Shown here piece after piece: positions 7,636 to 13,899 of a stretch of 13,899 nucleotides of DNA. A program made the position numbers and the translations under genes. Source of the DNA: Psychrosphaera sp. (lineage in GTDB: Bacteria > Pseudomonadota > Gammaproteobacteria > Enterobacterales > Alteromonadaceae); contig JAOHFM010000041.1 of the NCBI GenBank assembly GCA_028098005.1, positions 1 through 13,899 of the forward strand, given 5' to 3'. Numbering within the stretch: position 1 is the stretch's first letter; each line of letters opens with the position of its first letter. Under the pieces are notes generated by a model. That model did not search any database. It saw only the letters and a program-made list of their open reading frames with translations, and was not told where the DNA came from.

Positions 7636-8136
7636 TTAAGAATCTAATGCTTGGCCTTCAGCAGCCTGTTGTTGCGCCTGCTTCTGTGCTTGCTCCATGT
7701 ATTGAGCAAATAACATGTCAAAGTTAACAGGCGCTAGGTTTAATGCTGGGAACGTGCCACGGTTTACTAAGTTAGATACAGCTTCACGTGCATATGGGAA
7801 CAACGTATTTGGACAGAACGCACCAAGAATGTGAGCCATTTGTTGCTCAGGCATGTTGCCTAAAACAAAAATACCCGCTTGTTGAACTTCACATAAAAAT
7901 GCAGTTTGCTCTTCAACGGTTGCCGTTACTGTAACTGACAATACAACTTCAAATACGCCAGGTTCAATTTGTGTGCTCTTGTTATCAAGATCAAGTTTAA
8001 CTTCAGGCTTCCACTCTTTAGTGAAAATAGTTGGTGCATTTGGCGCTTCAAAAGAAAGATCTTTTAAGAAGATACGTTGAATTGAGAATTGTGGTGCGCC
8101 TTGCTCTTCTTGAGCCGCTGTAGTTTGGTCTGTCAT
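7636..8136 (-). CDS. secB: protein-export chaperone SecB
   Basis: A 166-residue homotetrameric cytoplasmic chaperone (E. coli 155) that holds preproteins unfolded and hands them to SecA. The family pattern is clear: [20 protein letters not shown] near the N terminus, the beta-rich core [22 protein letters not shown], and the helix region [33 protein letters not shown]. The C-terminal tail is Gln/Ala-rich ([14 protein letters not shown]), slightly longer than in E. coli. CAGGAA (8147-8142) sits six bases before the ATG. It lies between grxC and gpsA, the usual gammaproteobacterial order. Confidence 0.97.
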   Translation of the reverse strand: MTDQTTAAQEEQGAPQFSIQRIFLKDLSFEAPNAPTIFTKEWKPEVKLDLDNKSTQIEPGVFEVVLSVTVTATVEEQTAFLCEVQQAGIFVLGNMPEQQMAHILGAFCPNTLFPYAREAVSNLVNRGTFPALNLAPVNFDMLFAQYMEQAQKQAQQQAAEGQALDS

Positions 8137-8166
8137 AAATATTCCTGAAAATTATAATTATTGTTT

Positions 8167-8195
8167 TTAATACGATTAACGCTACTTTGAATCAA
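8167..8195 (-). promoter_or_regulatory. possible internal promoter for secB-gpsA
   Basis: In the 96-base gap between grxC and secB, the minus strand reads TTGATT (8195-8190), 17 bases, then TATTAA (8172-8167). The gap is long for a tight operon and very A/T-rich, which supports, but does not show, an extra start for secB. Confidence 0.35.
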
Positions 8196-8232
8196 TTTAA
8201 CTTTTAAACAATTTAACTGAATAAAAAGTTAA

Positions 8233-8484
8233 TTAAAGCAACGCTGCTAATTTGTTTTGTGACTCTAATGCAAAAAGCTCGTCACAACCGCCAACGTGCA
8301 CATCACCAATAAAAATTTGTGGCACCGTGTGTCTACCAGAAGCACGCTCAATCATAGGCGCTCTAAGCTCTGGTTGTTGGTCAATCTTAATTTCGTTGTA
8401 TGTCACGTTTTTAGAATCTAAAAGTGACTTTGCTCTAACGCAAAATGGGCAATAAGCCTTGGTGTAAATATCAACTTGTTTCAT
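8233..8484 (-). CDS. grxC: glutaredoxin 3
   Basis: An 83-residue dithiol glutaredoxin that reduces disulfides and glutathione mixed disulfides, drawing on glutathione. The redox pair is C12-P-F-C15; E. coli has CPYC, and CPFC is a conservative variant. The TVP cis-proline loop (53-55) and the GGCDEL glutathione-binding motif (65-70) with the extra C67 match GrxC. AAAGG (8495-8491) is six bases from the ATG. The gene starts 17 bases after the rhodanese stop and is co-oriented with secB and gpsA. The symbol is supported by both sequence and context. Confidence 0.95.
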   Translation of the reverse strand: MKQVDIYTKAYCPFCVRAKSLLDSKNVTYNEIKIDQQPELRAPMIERASGRHTVPQIFIGDVHVGGCDELFALESQNKLAALL

Positions 8485-8501
8485 CGTAAACCTTTATCGA
8501 C

Positions 8502-8933
8502 TTATTTGCTTTTAATTACTGGTAAGTTCGCGCTTGTCCAAGTTTGCATGCCGCCCTGTAAAACAGTCACTTGCTCAAAACCAGACTTCACTAATGCATT
8601 GGCCGCTGTTTTAGCAGAAATACCTGCATTACATACTACTACTATTGGGTTCGACTTATTTTTTTCAAGTGAACCAAACTGCTCTTTGGTGATTTTTTCC
8701 ATCGGCAAGTTTACTGCGTCAGTAATATGGCCTTTATTAAATTCTGCAGTTTTACGAATATCTAAAACTACCGCATTTTGGCGGTTAACCAACATCGTCA
8801 TTTCGTGTGAATTAACCGTTTTTACTTTAGACATCGCGCCAGAAACATAGCTCGATACTAATAATACAAATAAGATTGCCCACGCAGCCGTCATGTATAC
8901 GTGGTTTCCTAAAAACTCGATAAATTGCGCCAT
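8502..8933 (-). CDS. yibN: membrane-anchored rhodanese-like protein YibN
   Basis: 143 residues, the same length as E. coli YibN. An N-terminal membrane segment (about 14-33) anchors a single rhodanese domain facing the cytoplasm. Domain landmarks are VVLDIRKTAEFNKGHITDAVNLPMEKI and the active-site loop C101-NAGISA, where the sulfur-accepting cysteine is present. The E. coli protein, as I recall it, has no Cys at the start of this loop, so the form here looks closer to a functional sulfurtransferase. It is the first gene of the yibN-grxC-secB-gpsA unit, with a strong promoter just upstream. The Shine-Dalgarno is weak (GGATTA, about eight bases away). Confidence 0.9.
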   Translation of the reverse strand: MAQFIEFLGNHVYMTAAWAILFVLLVSSYVSGAMSKVKTVNSHEMTMLVNRQNAVVLDIRKTAEFNKGHITDAVNLPMEKITKEQFGSLEKNKSNPIVVVCNAGISAKTAANALVKSGFEQVTVLQGGMQTWTSANLPVIKSK

Positions 8934-8969
8934 TTATTTTTAATCCATTTTTACAACTAAAGTCGCGCG

Positions 8970-8998
8970 ATTATACCTACATATAAGAAAGAGTCCAA
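8970..8998 (-). promoter_or_regulatory. promoter for the yibN-grxC-secB-gpsA unit
   Basis: On the minus strand TTGGAC (8998-8993), a 17-base spacer and a perfect TATAAT (8975-8970) lie about 37 bases before the yibN ATG. The -35 box is only moderate. The site lies in the 145-base region shared with the divergent gpmI. Confidence 0.6.
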
Positions 8999-9028
8999 AA
9001 GCTAAATTTTTGTGACTTTCATGCGCAT

Positions 9029-9055
9029 TTGACGTTAGAATAATCAATCTAAAAT
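9029..9055 (+). promoter_or_regulatory. candidate promoter for gpmI-envC
   Basis: TTGACG (9029-9034) and TAAAAT (9050-9055) fit sigma-70 boxes, but the spacer is only 15 bases. The position, about 24 bases before the gpmI ATG, is reasonable. It is back to back with the yibN promoter, 30 bases away. Confidence 0.4.
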
Positions 9056-9078
9056 TTATCCAATCTGATGAGTAAGTT

Positions 9079-10608
9079 ATGTCTGATAAAAAACCATTTG
9101 TACTCTGCATTTTAGATGGCTGGGGCCATAGAGAAGAAACGTCGAATAACGCCATTGCACACGCTAAAACACCCGTTTTAGACCAACTTTGGAACGAGTG
9201 CCCAAGTACGCTTATTTCAGGTAGCGGCATGGACGTAGGTTTACCAGACGGACAAATGGGCAACTCTGAAGTTGGCCACGTAAACTTAGGCGCAGGCCGA
9301 ATTGTTTACAAAGACTTTACTCGTATTAGCAAAGCTATTGATGATGGTGACTTTTTCAAAAACCCAACCTTGGTCAAGTCTGTTGATGACGCACTAGCAA
9401 AAGACGGTGCGGTTCATATTATGGGCTTATTATCACCTGGCGGTGTTCACAGCCATGAAGATCATATTTTAGCCATGGTAAAACTTGCAGAACAACGCGG
9501 TGCTAAAAAAGTATATGTTCACGCATTCCTTGATGGTCGTGATACGCCACCTCGCAGTGCAAAAGCTTCTATTGAAACACTGGAATCTCATTTTAAAGAA
9601 ACTCAGTCTGGTAAAGTTGCGTCACTAATTGGTCGTTACTATGCCATGGACAGAGATAATCGTTGGGACCGAGTTGAAGCCGCATATGACATGTTAACGT
9701 TAGGTGCCGCTGAATTTACAGCCACATCTGGCGTAGAAGGGTTAGAAAATGCGTATGCTCGTGATGAAAATGATGAGTTTGTTAAAGCCACTGTCATTGG
9801 TACGCCAGCAAAAGTGGAAGACAACGACACGCTTATTTTTATGAACTTTAGGGCAGACCGAGCGCGCGAAATAACTCGTAGTTTTGTTGAATCTGATTTT
9901 GACGGTTTTGAACGAAAGTCGGTACCAGCATTGTCTGAATTTGTGATGTTAACTGAATACGCTGCAGATATTAAAACGGTATCCGCATTTCCGCCTGCAA
10001 CCCTCAATAATGTGTTAGGCGAATGGTTAGAGAAACACAATAAAACGCAATTACGAATTTCTGAAACCGAAAAATATGCACACGTAACGTTTTTCTTCTC
10101 TGGTGGCCGTGAAGACTTGTTTGATGGTGAAAAACGCGAATTGATTCCTTCGCCACAAGTTGCTACTTACGATTTACAGCCAGAGATGAACTCTGAACTA
10201 CTGACAGATAAACTTGTTGAAGCTATTAAATCTCAAGATTACGACTTCATCGTTGTGAACTACCCTAATGGCGACATGGTTGGTCATACTGGCGTTTTTG
10301 AAGCGGCGGTAAAAGCCTGTGAAGCGGTTGATCATTGTGTTGGACGTGTTGTTGACGCATTGCGAGAAGTGGGCGGTGAGTGTCTTATCACTGCAGATCA
10401 CGGTAACGCTGAGCAAATGAGTGATACAAAAACCGGGCAAGCACATACAGCTCATACAAGTGAGCCAGTTCCTTTTATTTATGTAGGCCGAAACGCAACG
10501 CCAGTTAAAGATGGCAAACTCAGTGATGTTGCACCAACCATTTTAAACTTAATTGGAATGGAACAACCCGAAGAAATGACGGGCAAACCGTTAATGTTGG
10601 TAAACTAA
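9079..10608 (+). CDS. gpmI: 2,3-bisphosphoglycerate-independent phosphoglycerate mutase
   Basis: A 509-residue metalloenzyme of the alkaline-phosphatase superfamily (E. coli GpmM is 514) that interconverts 3- and 2-phosphoglycerate in glycolysis and gluconeogenesis through a phosphoserine. The metal residue D13 is in LDGWG and the nucleophile S63 in MGNSEVGH. H124 is in GGVHSHEDH, with DGRDTPP at 152-158, [13 protein letters not shown] at 186-198, D399/H403 in NGDMVGH, D440/H441 in TADHGN, and H459. All catalytic residues are present. It is divergent from yibN, and envC begins one base after its stop, as in enterics. Confidence 0.97.
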   Translation: MSDKKPFVLCILDGWGHREETSNNAIAHAKTPVLDQLWNECPSTLISGSGMDVGLPDGQMGNSEVGHVNLGAGRIVYKDFTRISKAIDDGDFFKNPTLVKSVDDALAKDGAVHIMGLLSPGGVHSHEDHILAMVKLAEQRGAKKVYVHAFLDGRDTPPRSAKASIETLESHFKETQSGKVASLIGRYYAMDRDNRWDRVEAAYDMLTLGAAEFTATSGVEGLENAYARDENDEFVKATVIGTPAKVEDNDTLIFMNFRADRAREITRSFVESDFDGFERKSVPALSEFVMLTEYAADIKTVSAFPPATLNNVLGEWLEKHNKTQLRISETEKYAHVTFFFSGGREDLFDGEKRELIPSPQVATYDLQPEMNSELLTDKLVEAIKSQDYDFIVVNYPNGDMVGHTGVFEAAVKACEAVDHCVGRVVDALREVGGECLITADHGNAEQMSDTKTGQAHTAHTSEPVPFIYVGRNATPVKDGKLSDVAPTILNLIGMEQPEEMTGKPLMLVN

Positions 10609-10609
10609 A

Positions 10610-11755
10610 ATGATGACACAAGGACTTGTGCGTATTTTATTAGGCGTGGCTATTGGACTTATATGTTTCAATGCCACGTCGGTTCACGCTACTCAACTTG
10701 AGAAGTCGAACAAACAGCTAGCGGCTATTAAAGAGCAAATTCGCCAACAAGCACTTGCTCTAGAAGAAAAAATGGATGAAAAATCCTCTCTTGAAGATAC
10801 CTTTAAAAGAGCGGAACTTAAGGTTTCTGAACTCGTTATTGCGCTAAAGCAAACTCAAAACCAGCTTGATGGGCTTAATGAAAAAGTAAAAAAGCTCACA
10901 CAAGAACAAAACAAATTAAAAGAACAGCAAAAGCAGCAGCAGGAAATTCTTAGTGAAATGGTACGTATTGCTTACTTAAACGGAAAGCACGACTACACCA
11001 AACTTTTACTTAATCAAAATGACCCTGCTCAACTTGAACGCTTGATCACCTACTACCGAAAACTTAATGGCGCGCGCATCGAGCAACTTGACGAAATTGA
11101 ATACACCTTGTCGAGACTCAATGAAATTGCCGTTGATTTGGCTGAGAAAAAACAGCAGTTATTTGAAGTAAAGGAACAGCAAAAACAAGAACGCTCACAA
11201 TTGGTAAGTCGCCAAAATGACAGAAAAAATGCACTCGCTAAATTAAATAAACGAATTGCCACCGACGCTAATAAATTAGAACAACTGCAGTCGGATCAAC
11301 AACGACTGGCGTTAGCCATAGAAAAAGCCCAACAAAATGCAGTGCCTCGACCTGAAGATTTAGCAGGCTTATTCAAACTAAAGAAAAAACTGTCTTGGCC
11401 TGCTAAAGGGCGTATTTCAAAACGATTTGGCCAAAGACGTCAAGGTTCTATGCGCTGGAAAGGCGTGATGATAGATGGCAACTTAGGTAAACCCGTTAAT
11501 GCGATTGCCGACGGTATTATTTTATATACAGATTGGTTAAAAGGCTTTGGCTGGGTCACGGTTATCGACCACGGTAAAGGTTATATGAGCTTATATGGCC
11601 ATAACCAAGCGTTGCTGAAACAGACTGGTGACTTTGTAGAAAAAGGCGAACCGGTTGCACTGTTAGGTCAAAGCGGTGGTAAAACTTCACCCGGTCTTTA
11701 CTTTGAAATACGCTACAAAGGTAAAACCGTTGATCCTGCTCGCTGGTGCAAATAA
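10610..11755 (+). CDS. envC: murein hydrolase activator EnvC
   Basis: 381 residues (E. coli 419). A signal peptide (cleavage probably after A27 in SVHA-TQ) is followed by a long Gln/Lys/Glu-rich coiled coil (about 28-245) and a LytM/M23 domain (about 260-380). EnvC is recruited by FtsEX to the septum and activates AmiA and AmiB; it does not cut peptidoglycan itself. Consistent with that, the LytM site is degenerate: the metal His of HxxxD is W283 (RWKGVMID) and the HxH histidine is Y364 (LYFEIR), although D289 and H331 (YGHN) remain. Two tandem ATGs (10610 and 10613) follow the gpmI stop by one base with a weak Shine-Dalgarno, so translation is likely coupled to gpmI. Confidence 0.95.
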   Translation: MMTQGLVRILLGVAIGLICFNATSVHATQLEKSNKQLAAIKEQIRQQALALEEKMDEKSSLEDTFKRAELKVSELVIALKQTQNQLDGLNEKVKKLTQEQNKLKEQQKQQQEILSEMVRIAYLNGKHDYTKLLLNQNDPAQLERLITYYRKLNGARIEQLDEIEYTLSRLNEIAVDLAEKKQQLFEVKEQQKQERSQLVSRQNDRKNALAKLNKRIATDANKLEQLQSDQQRLALAIEKAQQNAVPRPEDLAGLFKLKKKLSWPAKGRISKRFGQRRQGSMRWKGVMIDGNLGKPVNAIADGIILYTDWLKGFGWVTVIDHGKGYMSLYGHNQALLKQTGDFVEKGEPVALLGQSGGKTSPGLYFEIRYKGKTVDPARWCK

Positions 11756-11787
11756 CTACAGTAAATAAATTGTCATTGTCGATAAAG

Positions 11788-11815
11788 GTGACATTACTGA
11801 TCAGTTCGTTATAAT
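11788..11815 (+). promoter_or_regulatory. promoter for yibQ with a palindrome between the boxes
   Basis: GTGACA (11788-11793), a 16-base spacer and a perfect TATAAT (11810-11815). The spacer contains the perfect 10-bp palindrome ACTGATCAGT (11796-11805), placed where a repressor could block RNA polymerase. A start near 11822 gives a leader of about 105 bases. Confidence 0.6.
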
Positions 11816-11851
11816 CACCACATAACTACAAGAATTGCTTAAAATTCAATC

Positions 11852-11883
11852 AAGCCATTATTCAGAGATAACTGAAGTGGCTT
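11852..11883 (+). other. stem-loop in the yibQ 5' leader
   Basis: AAGCCA (11852-11857) pairs with TGGCTT (11878-11883), and TTCAG (11861-11865) pairs with CTGAA (11872-11876) around an AGATAA loop. The two helices are separated by a small internal loop. No T run follows, so this is not an ordinary terminator of envC. It is more likely leader structure or an RNA end. Confidence 0.45.
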
Positions 11884-11926
11884 AATGTAATCAAATATAA
11901 AAATTATTAAAAAATAGATTATAAAC

Positions 11927-12721
11927 GTGCGCTTAAAAATAAAATGGATTGGCTTTATTGCCTTGGCTCTCAGCTTATTTGTGCCTCATGTTTTTGCCGG
12001 TAAAGTGGCCATCGTTATCGATGACATAGGTTACAAAAAGTCAGACCGACAACTTCTCAACTTAAATGCGGCTTTAACGTTCGCAGTGCTTCCGCACACC
12101 CCGCTTGGCTCAGAATATGCAAAATTAGCGGCAAAAAATAAACGCGATGTGATTATTCACTTACCTATGCAAGCACGTCAGAATAACCGACTATTAGGTC
12201 CTGGTGCGTTGCTGACAGACATGACAAAACAACAATATCAAAGAACGTTAATTTCAGCTCTTGAAGACATTCCTTATGCCGTTGGTGTTAACAACCATAT
12301 GGGCAGCTTGTTAACACAAATGGAACAACCTATGGCCTGGACCATGGAGTTACTACAACAACATAATATGTTCTTCCTTGATAGCAAAACAACCAAACAT
12401 AGCAAGATAGAGTCAGTAGCCTCTGAGTGGGGCGTTAATGCTTTGCATAGAAACATATTTTTAGATCATCATCGTGATAAAAAGCAGATCCGTAAACAGT
12501 TTAAACGACTGATTAACATTGCAAAAAACTATGGTATGGCGATTGGTATTGGTCACCCTTACGATGAGACCTATGAGGTGTTACAAGAACAAATAGGTGA
12601 ATTAGAAGCGGCAGGCATTGAATTAGTGCCACTTTCAAGTTTGCTTCCTACCTCGCCTGTTATTCAGTTTGCAGGACAGCGACCTGATTATCAAACACTA
12701 GAACCAACGGTTACTGAATAG
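11927..12721 (+). CDS. yibQ: periplasmic divergent polysaccharide deacetylase family protein YibQ
   Basis: A 264-residue exported protein of the divergent polysaccharide deacetylase family (DUF610). The GTG at 11927 is the only sensible start: an in-frame stop lies 12 bases upstream, and this start gives a complete signal peptide (MRLKIKW, hydrophobic core, VFA-GK near residue 24). There is no clear Shine-Dalgarno. The NodB-like barrel is seen in VAIVIDDIGY (27-36; D32/D33), IIHLPM with H78, VNNHMGS (121-127; H124), FLDSKTT with D152, and IGIGHPY (206-212; H210). E. coli YibQ shows the same motifs but has a longer C terminus. A role in cell-envelope polysaccharide trimming is inferred from the fold and from neighbouring envC; the substrate is unknown. 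Confidence 0.92.
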   Translation: MRLKIKWIGFIALALSLFVPHVFAGKVAIVIDDIGYKKSDRQLLNLNAALTFAVLPHTPLGSEYAKLAAKNKRDVIIHLPMQARQNNRLLGPGALLTDMTKQQYQRTLISALEDIPYAVGVNNHMGSLLTQMEQPMAWTMELLQQHNMFFLDSKTTKHSKIESVASEWGVNALHRNIFLDHHRDKKQIRKQFKRLINIAKNYGMAIGIGHPYDETYEVLQEQIGELEAAGIELVPLSSLLPTSPVIQFAGQRPDYQTLEPTVTE

Positions 12722-12732
12722 CTGGTTCTAGT
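12697..12732. terminator. stem-loop at the convergent yibQ / DUF2797 junction
   Basis: A perfect 10-bp inverted repeat, ACTAGAACCA (12697-12706) and TGGTTCTAGT (12723-12732), encloses 16 bases including the yibQ stop codon. It lies between two convergent genes and could act as a shared 3'-end structure. Neither strand has a strong T run afterward (minus strand GTTTGATAATC), so intrinsic termination would be weak. Confidence 0.45.
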
Positions 12733-12762
12733 ATCTAAGCTAAAGGCTGCAAACAATGCGAA

Positions 12763-13575
12763 CTACACAACCTCAACTTCATAAGATGTGAATTTTCTGA
12801 CATTTATCACACCCGTATCAAAAATTAGATACTGGCCTTTGATGCCCTCTAATATTCCGGTTACTACCGGCTCTTTGTCAAAATTGTGAGATTTAATTTT
12901 TTCAGGATATTGCGTCACTGGAAACTCAATATCTACAATATTTTCATCTAGAAGCTCAACGGCATCAGCGCCGTAGTTAAGTCGAATCTCGTCAAGTCGT
13001 GCATCAATTTGTGGGATTAACTCAGCCGCTCTTTGCTTTAAATCCATTTCCACATTGTCGCCCTTCAACATTGCTCGCCAATTGGTTTTGTCGGCAATAA
13101 AGTCAGCTAAGGCCACTTCAACTAAGCCCGAAAGCAAACGAGTTTTAACTTTAAAAATAGGCAATGCTTGCGTCGCACCTTGGTCTATCCATCGTGTTGG
13201 GATTTGAGTATGTCGAGTAATACCCACTTTTAGGCCAGATGTATTTGAAAGGTAAACATAATGCGGGATCATACAATTGTCTTCGCCCCATTGCGGCTCT
13301 CTGCACGTACCTTCAGCATGGTGGCAAGTTTCTGGTTTCATAATGCACATGTCACAAGCGGCTAACTTTCTCATGCAAGGAAAACAAAACCCTTGAGAGA
13401 AGCTCTTTTTGGTTTTTTTACCACAATTAGAACAATTGATATTGCCTGTATGGGTAAGCGTTAGCTGGGTACCAATTCGAGCGGACAAATCAACTTCTTC
13501 ACTTCCAACAGGTAAGGAATACGTCACCTTATTATCCGATAACGTTGAACGCATTTTCTTTATATTACCAATCAT
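12763..13575 (-). CDS. DUF2797 family protein: cysteine-rich zinc region plus GIY-YIG-like core
   Basis: 270 residues without a signal peptide. Residues 48-101 hold nine cysteines (C48, C51, C64, C67, C74, C77, C84, C91, C101) and H85/H86 in CxxC-type spacing, almost certainly one or more zinc sites. Next comes HYVYLSNTSGLKVGITR (105-121), then R128 and, after about 25 residues, E153. That order (tyrosine strand, VGI strand, Arg, Glu) resembles GIY-YIG nucleases. The C-terminal 100 residues are acidic and mixed alpha/beta. The family is a domain of unknown function; nuclease activity is an inference only. AGAGG lies six to seven bases before the ATG. The start codon is only about 28 bases past the rpoH terminator, so expression may depend on readthrough or on a promoter overlapping that terminator. 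Confidence 0.85.
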   Translation of the reverse strand: MIGNIKKMRSTLSDNKVTYSLPVGSEEVDLSARIGTQLTLTHTGNINCSNCGKKTKKSFSQGFCFPCMRKLAACDMCIMKPETCHHAEGTCREPQWGEDNCMIPHYVYLSNTSGLKVGITRHTQIPTRWIDQGATQALPIFKVKTRLLSGLVEVALADFIADKTNWRAMLKGDNVEMDLKQRAAELIPQIDARLDEIRLNYGADAVELLDENIVDIEFPVTQYPEKIKSHNFDKEPVVTGILEGIKGQYLIFDTGVINVRKFTSYEVEVV

Positions 13576-13602
13576 TCCAAACCTCTTTAATTTAGCAAAT
13601 CC

Positions 13603-13632
13603 AAAAACAAAAAAACCAGCCGAAGCTGGTTT
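13603..13632 (-). terminator. rho-independent terminator of rpoH
   Basis: On the minus strand an 8-bp perfect stem, AAACCAGC paired with GCTGGTTT, caps on a stable TTCG tetraloop and runs into TTTTTGTTTTT. It lies about 45 bases after the rpoH stop, a textbook intrinsic terminator. Confidence 0.93.
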
Positions 13633-13633
13633 A

Positions 13634-13639
13634 ATTATA
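13634..13639 (-). promoter_or_regulatory. possible -10 element overlapping the rpoH terminator
   Basis: A perfect TATAAT on the minus strand lies immediately before the terminator stem. The best -35 candidates (TTATCC or CTTATC, 16-17 bases upstream) are poor. A start about seven bases on would fall inside the first arm of the hairpin, so such a transcript of the DUF2797 gene would not form the terminator. Confidence 0.3.
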
Positions 13640-13677
13640 CGTTAGTTTTTAGCGAGGATAAGCCCTTTTTAAAGGAT

Positions 13678-13899
13678 TTATGCAGCTAACAAACCTTGAA
13701 TCTTTTTCATTGCATTCTTTTCTAGCTGACGTACACGTTCTGCTGAAACAGAGTACTTGTCGGCAAGCTCTTGCAATGTAGTTTTGTTATTGTCATCTAA
13801 CCAACGGCTGTGCAAAATGTCTTGGCTACGCTCATCTAATGTTTTAATCGCTGATAATAAACGCTGATTTGAACGCTTTTCCCACTGCTCATTTGCAAT
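13678..13899 (-). CDS. rpoH: RNA polymerase sigma-32 (heat-shock) factor RpoH, C-terminal part, cut by window edge
   Basis: The last 73 codons and stop are present; the gene continues past the right edge. The translation reads [38 protein letters not shown] then [15 protein letters not shown]. This is sigma region 4 of RpoH, with the LDERSQDI...RWLD signature and the helix-turn-helix ([19 protein letters not shown]) that reads the -35 element. It directs RNA polymerase to chaperone and protease genes, including hslVU, here about 10 kb to the left. The region 2 RpoH box is outside the window. In many gammaproteobacteria ftsEX lies just upstream of rpoH, which would be beyond the right edge. 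Confidence 0.97.
   Translation of the reverse strand: MANEQWEKRSNQRLLSAIKTLDERSQDILHSRWLDDNNKTTLQELADKYSVSAERVRQLEKNAMKKIQGLLAA

Noticed and set aside
8476..8850. 124-codon open frame on the plus strand
   Set aside because: Antisense to yibN and the grxC start; no ribosome-binding site and no recognisable product.
9639..10040. 133-codon open frame on the minus strand
   Set aside because: Opposite the catalytic core of gpmI; an antisense shadow of a conserved gene.
10610..11755. EnvC LytM domain as an active endopeptidase
   Set aside because: W283 and Y364 replace metal histidines; the retained D289 and H331 are not enough for a zinc site, and the family acts as an amidase activator.
13409..13645. 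78-codon open frame on the plus strand spanning the DUF2797 start and the rpoH terminator
   Set aside because: Overlaps the 5' end of a well-supported gene and reads through the terminator hairpin; no start signal.
1..13899. Mobile elements, CRISPR arrays, tRNA or rRNA genes
   Set aside because: No transposase or phage-like products, no regularly spaced repeats and no cloverleaf or rRNA stretches were seen on either strand.

Overview
The window is a compact, gene-dense piece of a gammaproteobacterial chromosome, most likely from a marine Alteromonadales-type bacterium (Colwelliaceae- or Pseudoalteromonadaceae-like; the genus cannot be fixed from the sequence alone). The evidence is low G+C (about 40%), proteins that follow their E. 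coli counterparts closely in length and motifs, and two gene blocks that match E. coli order. There are no insertion sequences, phage genes, tRNAs, rRNAs or CRISPR arrays.

Left block (1-5580). The 5' end of rpmE (ribosomal protein bL31) runs off the left edge on the minus strand behind a clear promoter and a roughly 85-nt leader. Next, on the same strand, is a small secreted two-cysteine protein of unknown function. Divergent from it, priA (replication restart helicase), ftsN (septal activator) and hslVU (ATP-dependent protease) run on the plus strand. This is the E. coli rpmE-priA-cytR-ftsN-hslVU order without cytR. A candidate sigma-32 promoter precedes hslV, and a strong intrinsic terminator follows hslU.

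Middle (5735-6568). A single-gene unit encodes a metallo-beta-lactamase-fold protein in which several canonical metal ligands are replaced and two CxxC pairs are present. This is the most unusual protein in the window.

Right block (6622-12721). This is the classical divergent arrangement yibN-grxC-secB-gpsA (minus strand) against gpmI-envC-yibQ (plus strand). It covers a membrane rhodanese, glutaredoxin 3, export chaperone, glycerol-3-phosphate dehydrogenase, phosphoglycerate mutase, the amidase activator EnvC and a periplasmic deacetylase-fold protein. yibQ appears to have its own promoter and a structured leader.

Right edge (12763-13899). A zinc-cysteine-rich DUF2797 protein with a GIY-YIG-like region lies on the minus strand, downstream of the 3' end of rpoH (heat-shock sigma factor 32). 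A textbook intrinsic terminator sits between the two.

Functional links. RpoH from the right edge probably drives hslVU about 10 kb away. FtsN and EnvC both act at septal peptidoglycan. In relatives the EnvC partner FtsEX is encoded just upstream of rpoH, which would place it just beyond the right edge here.
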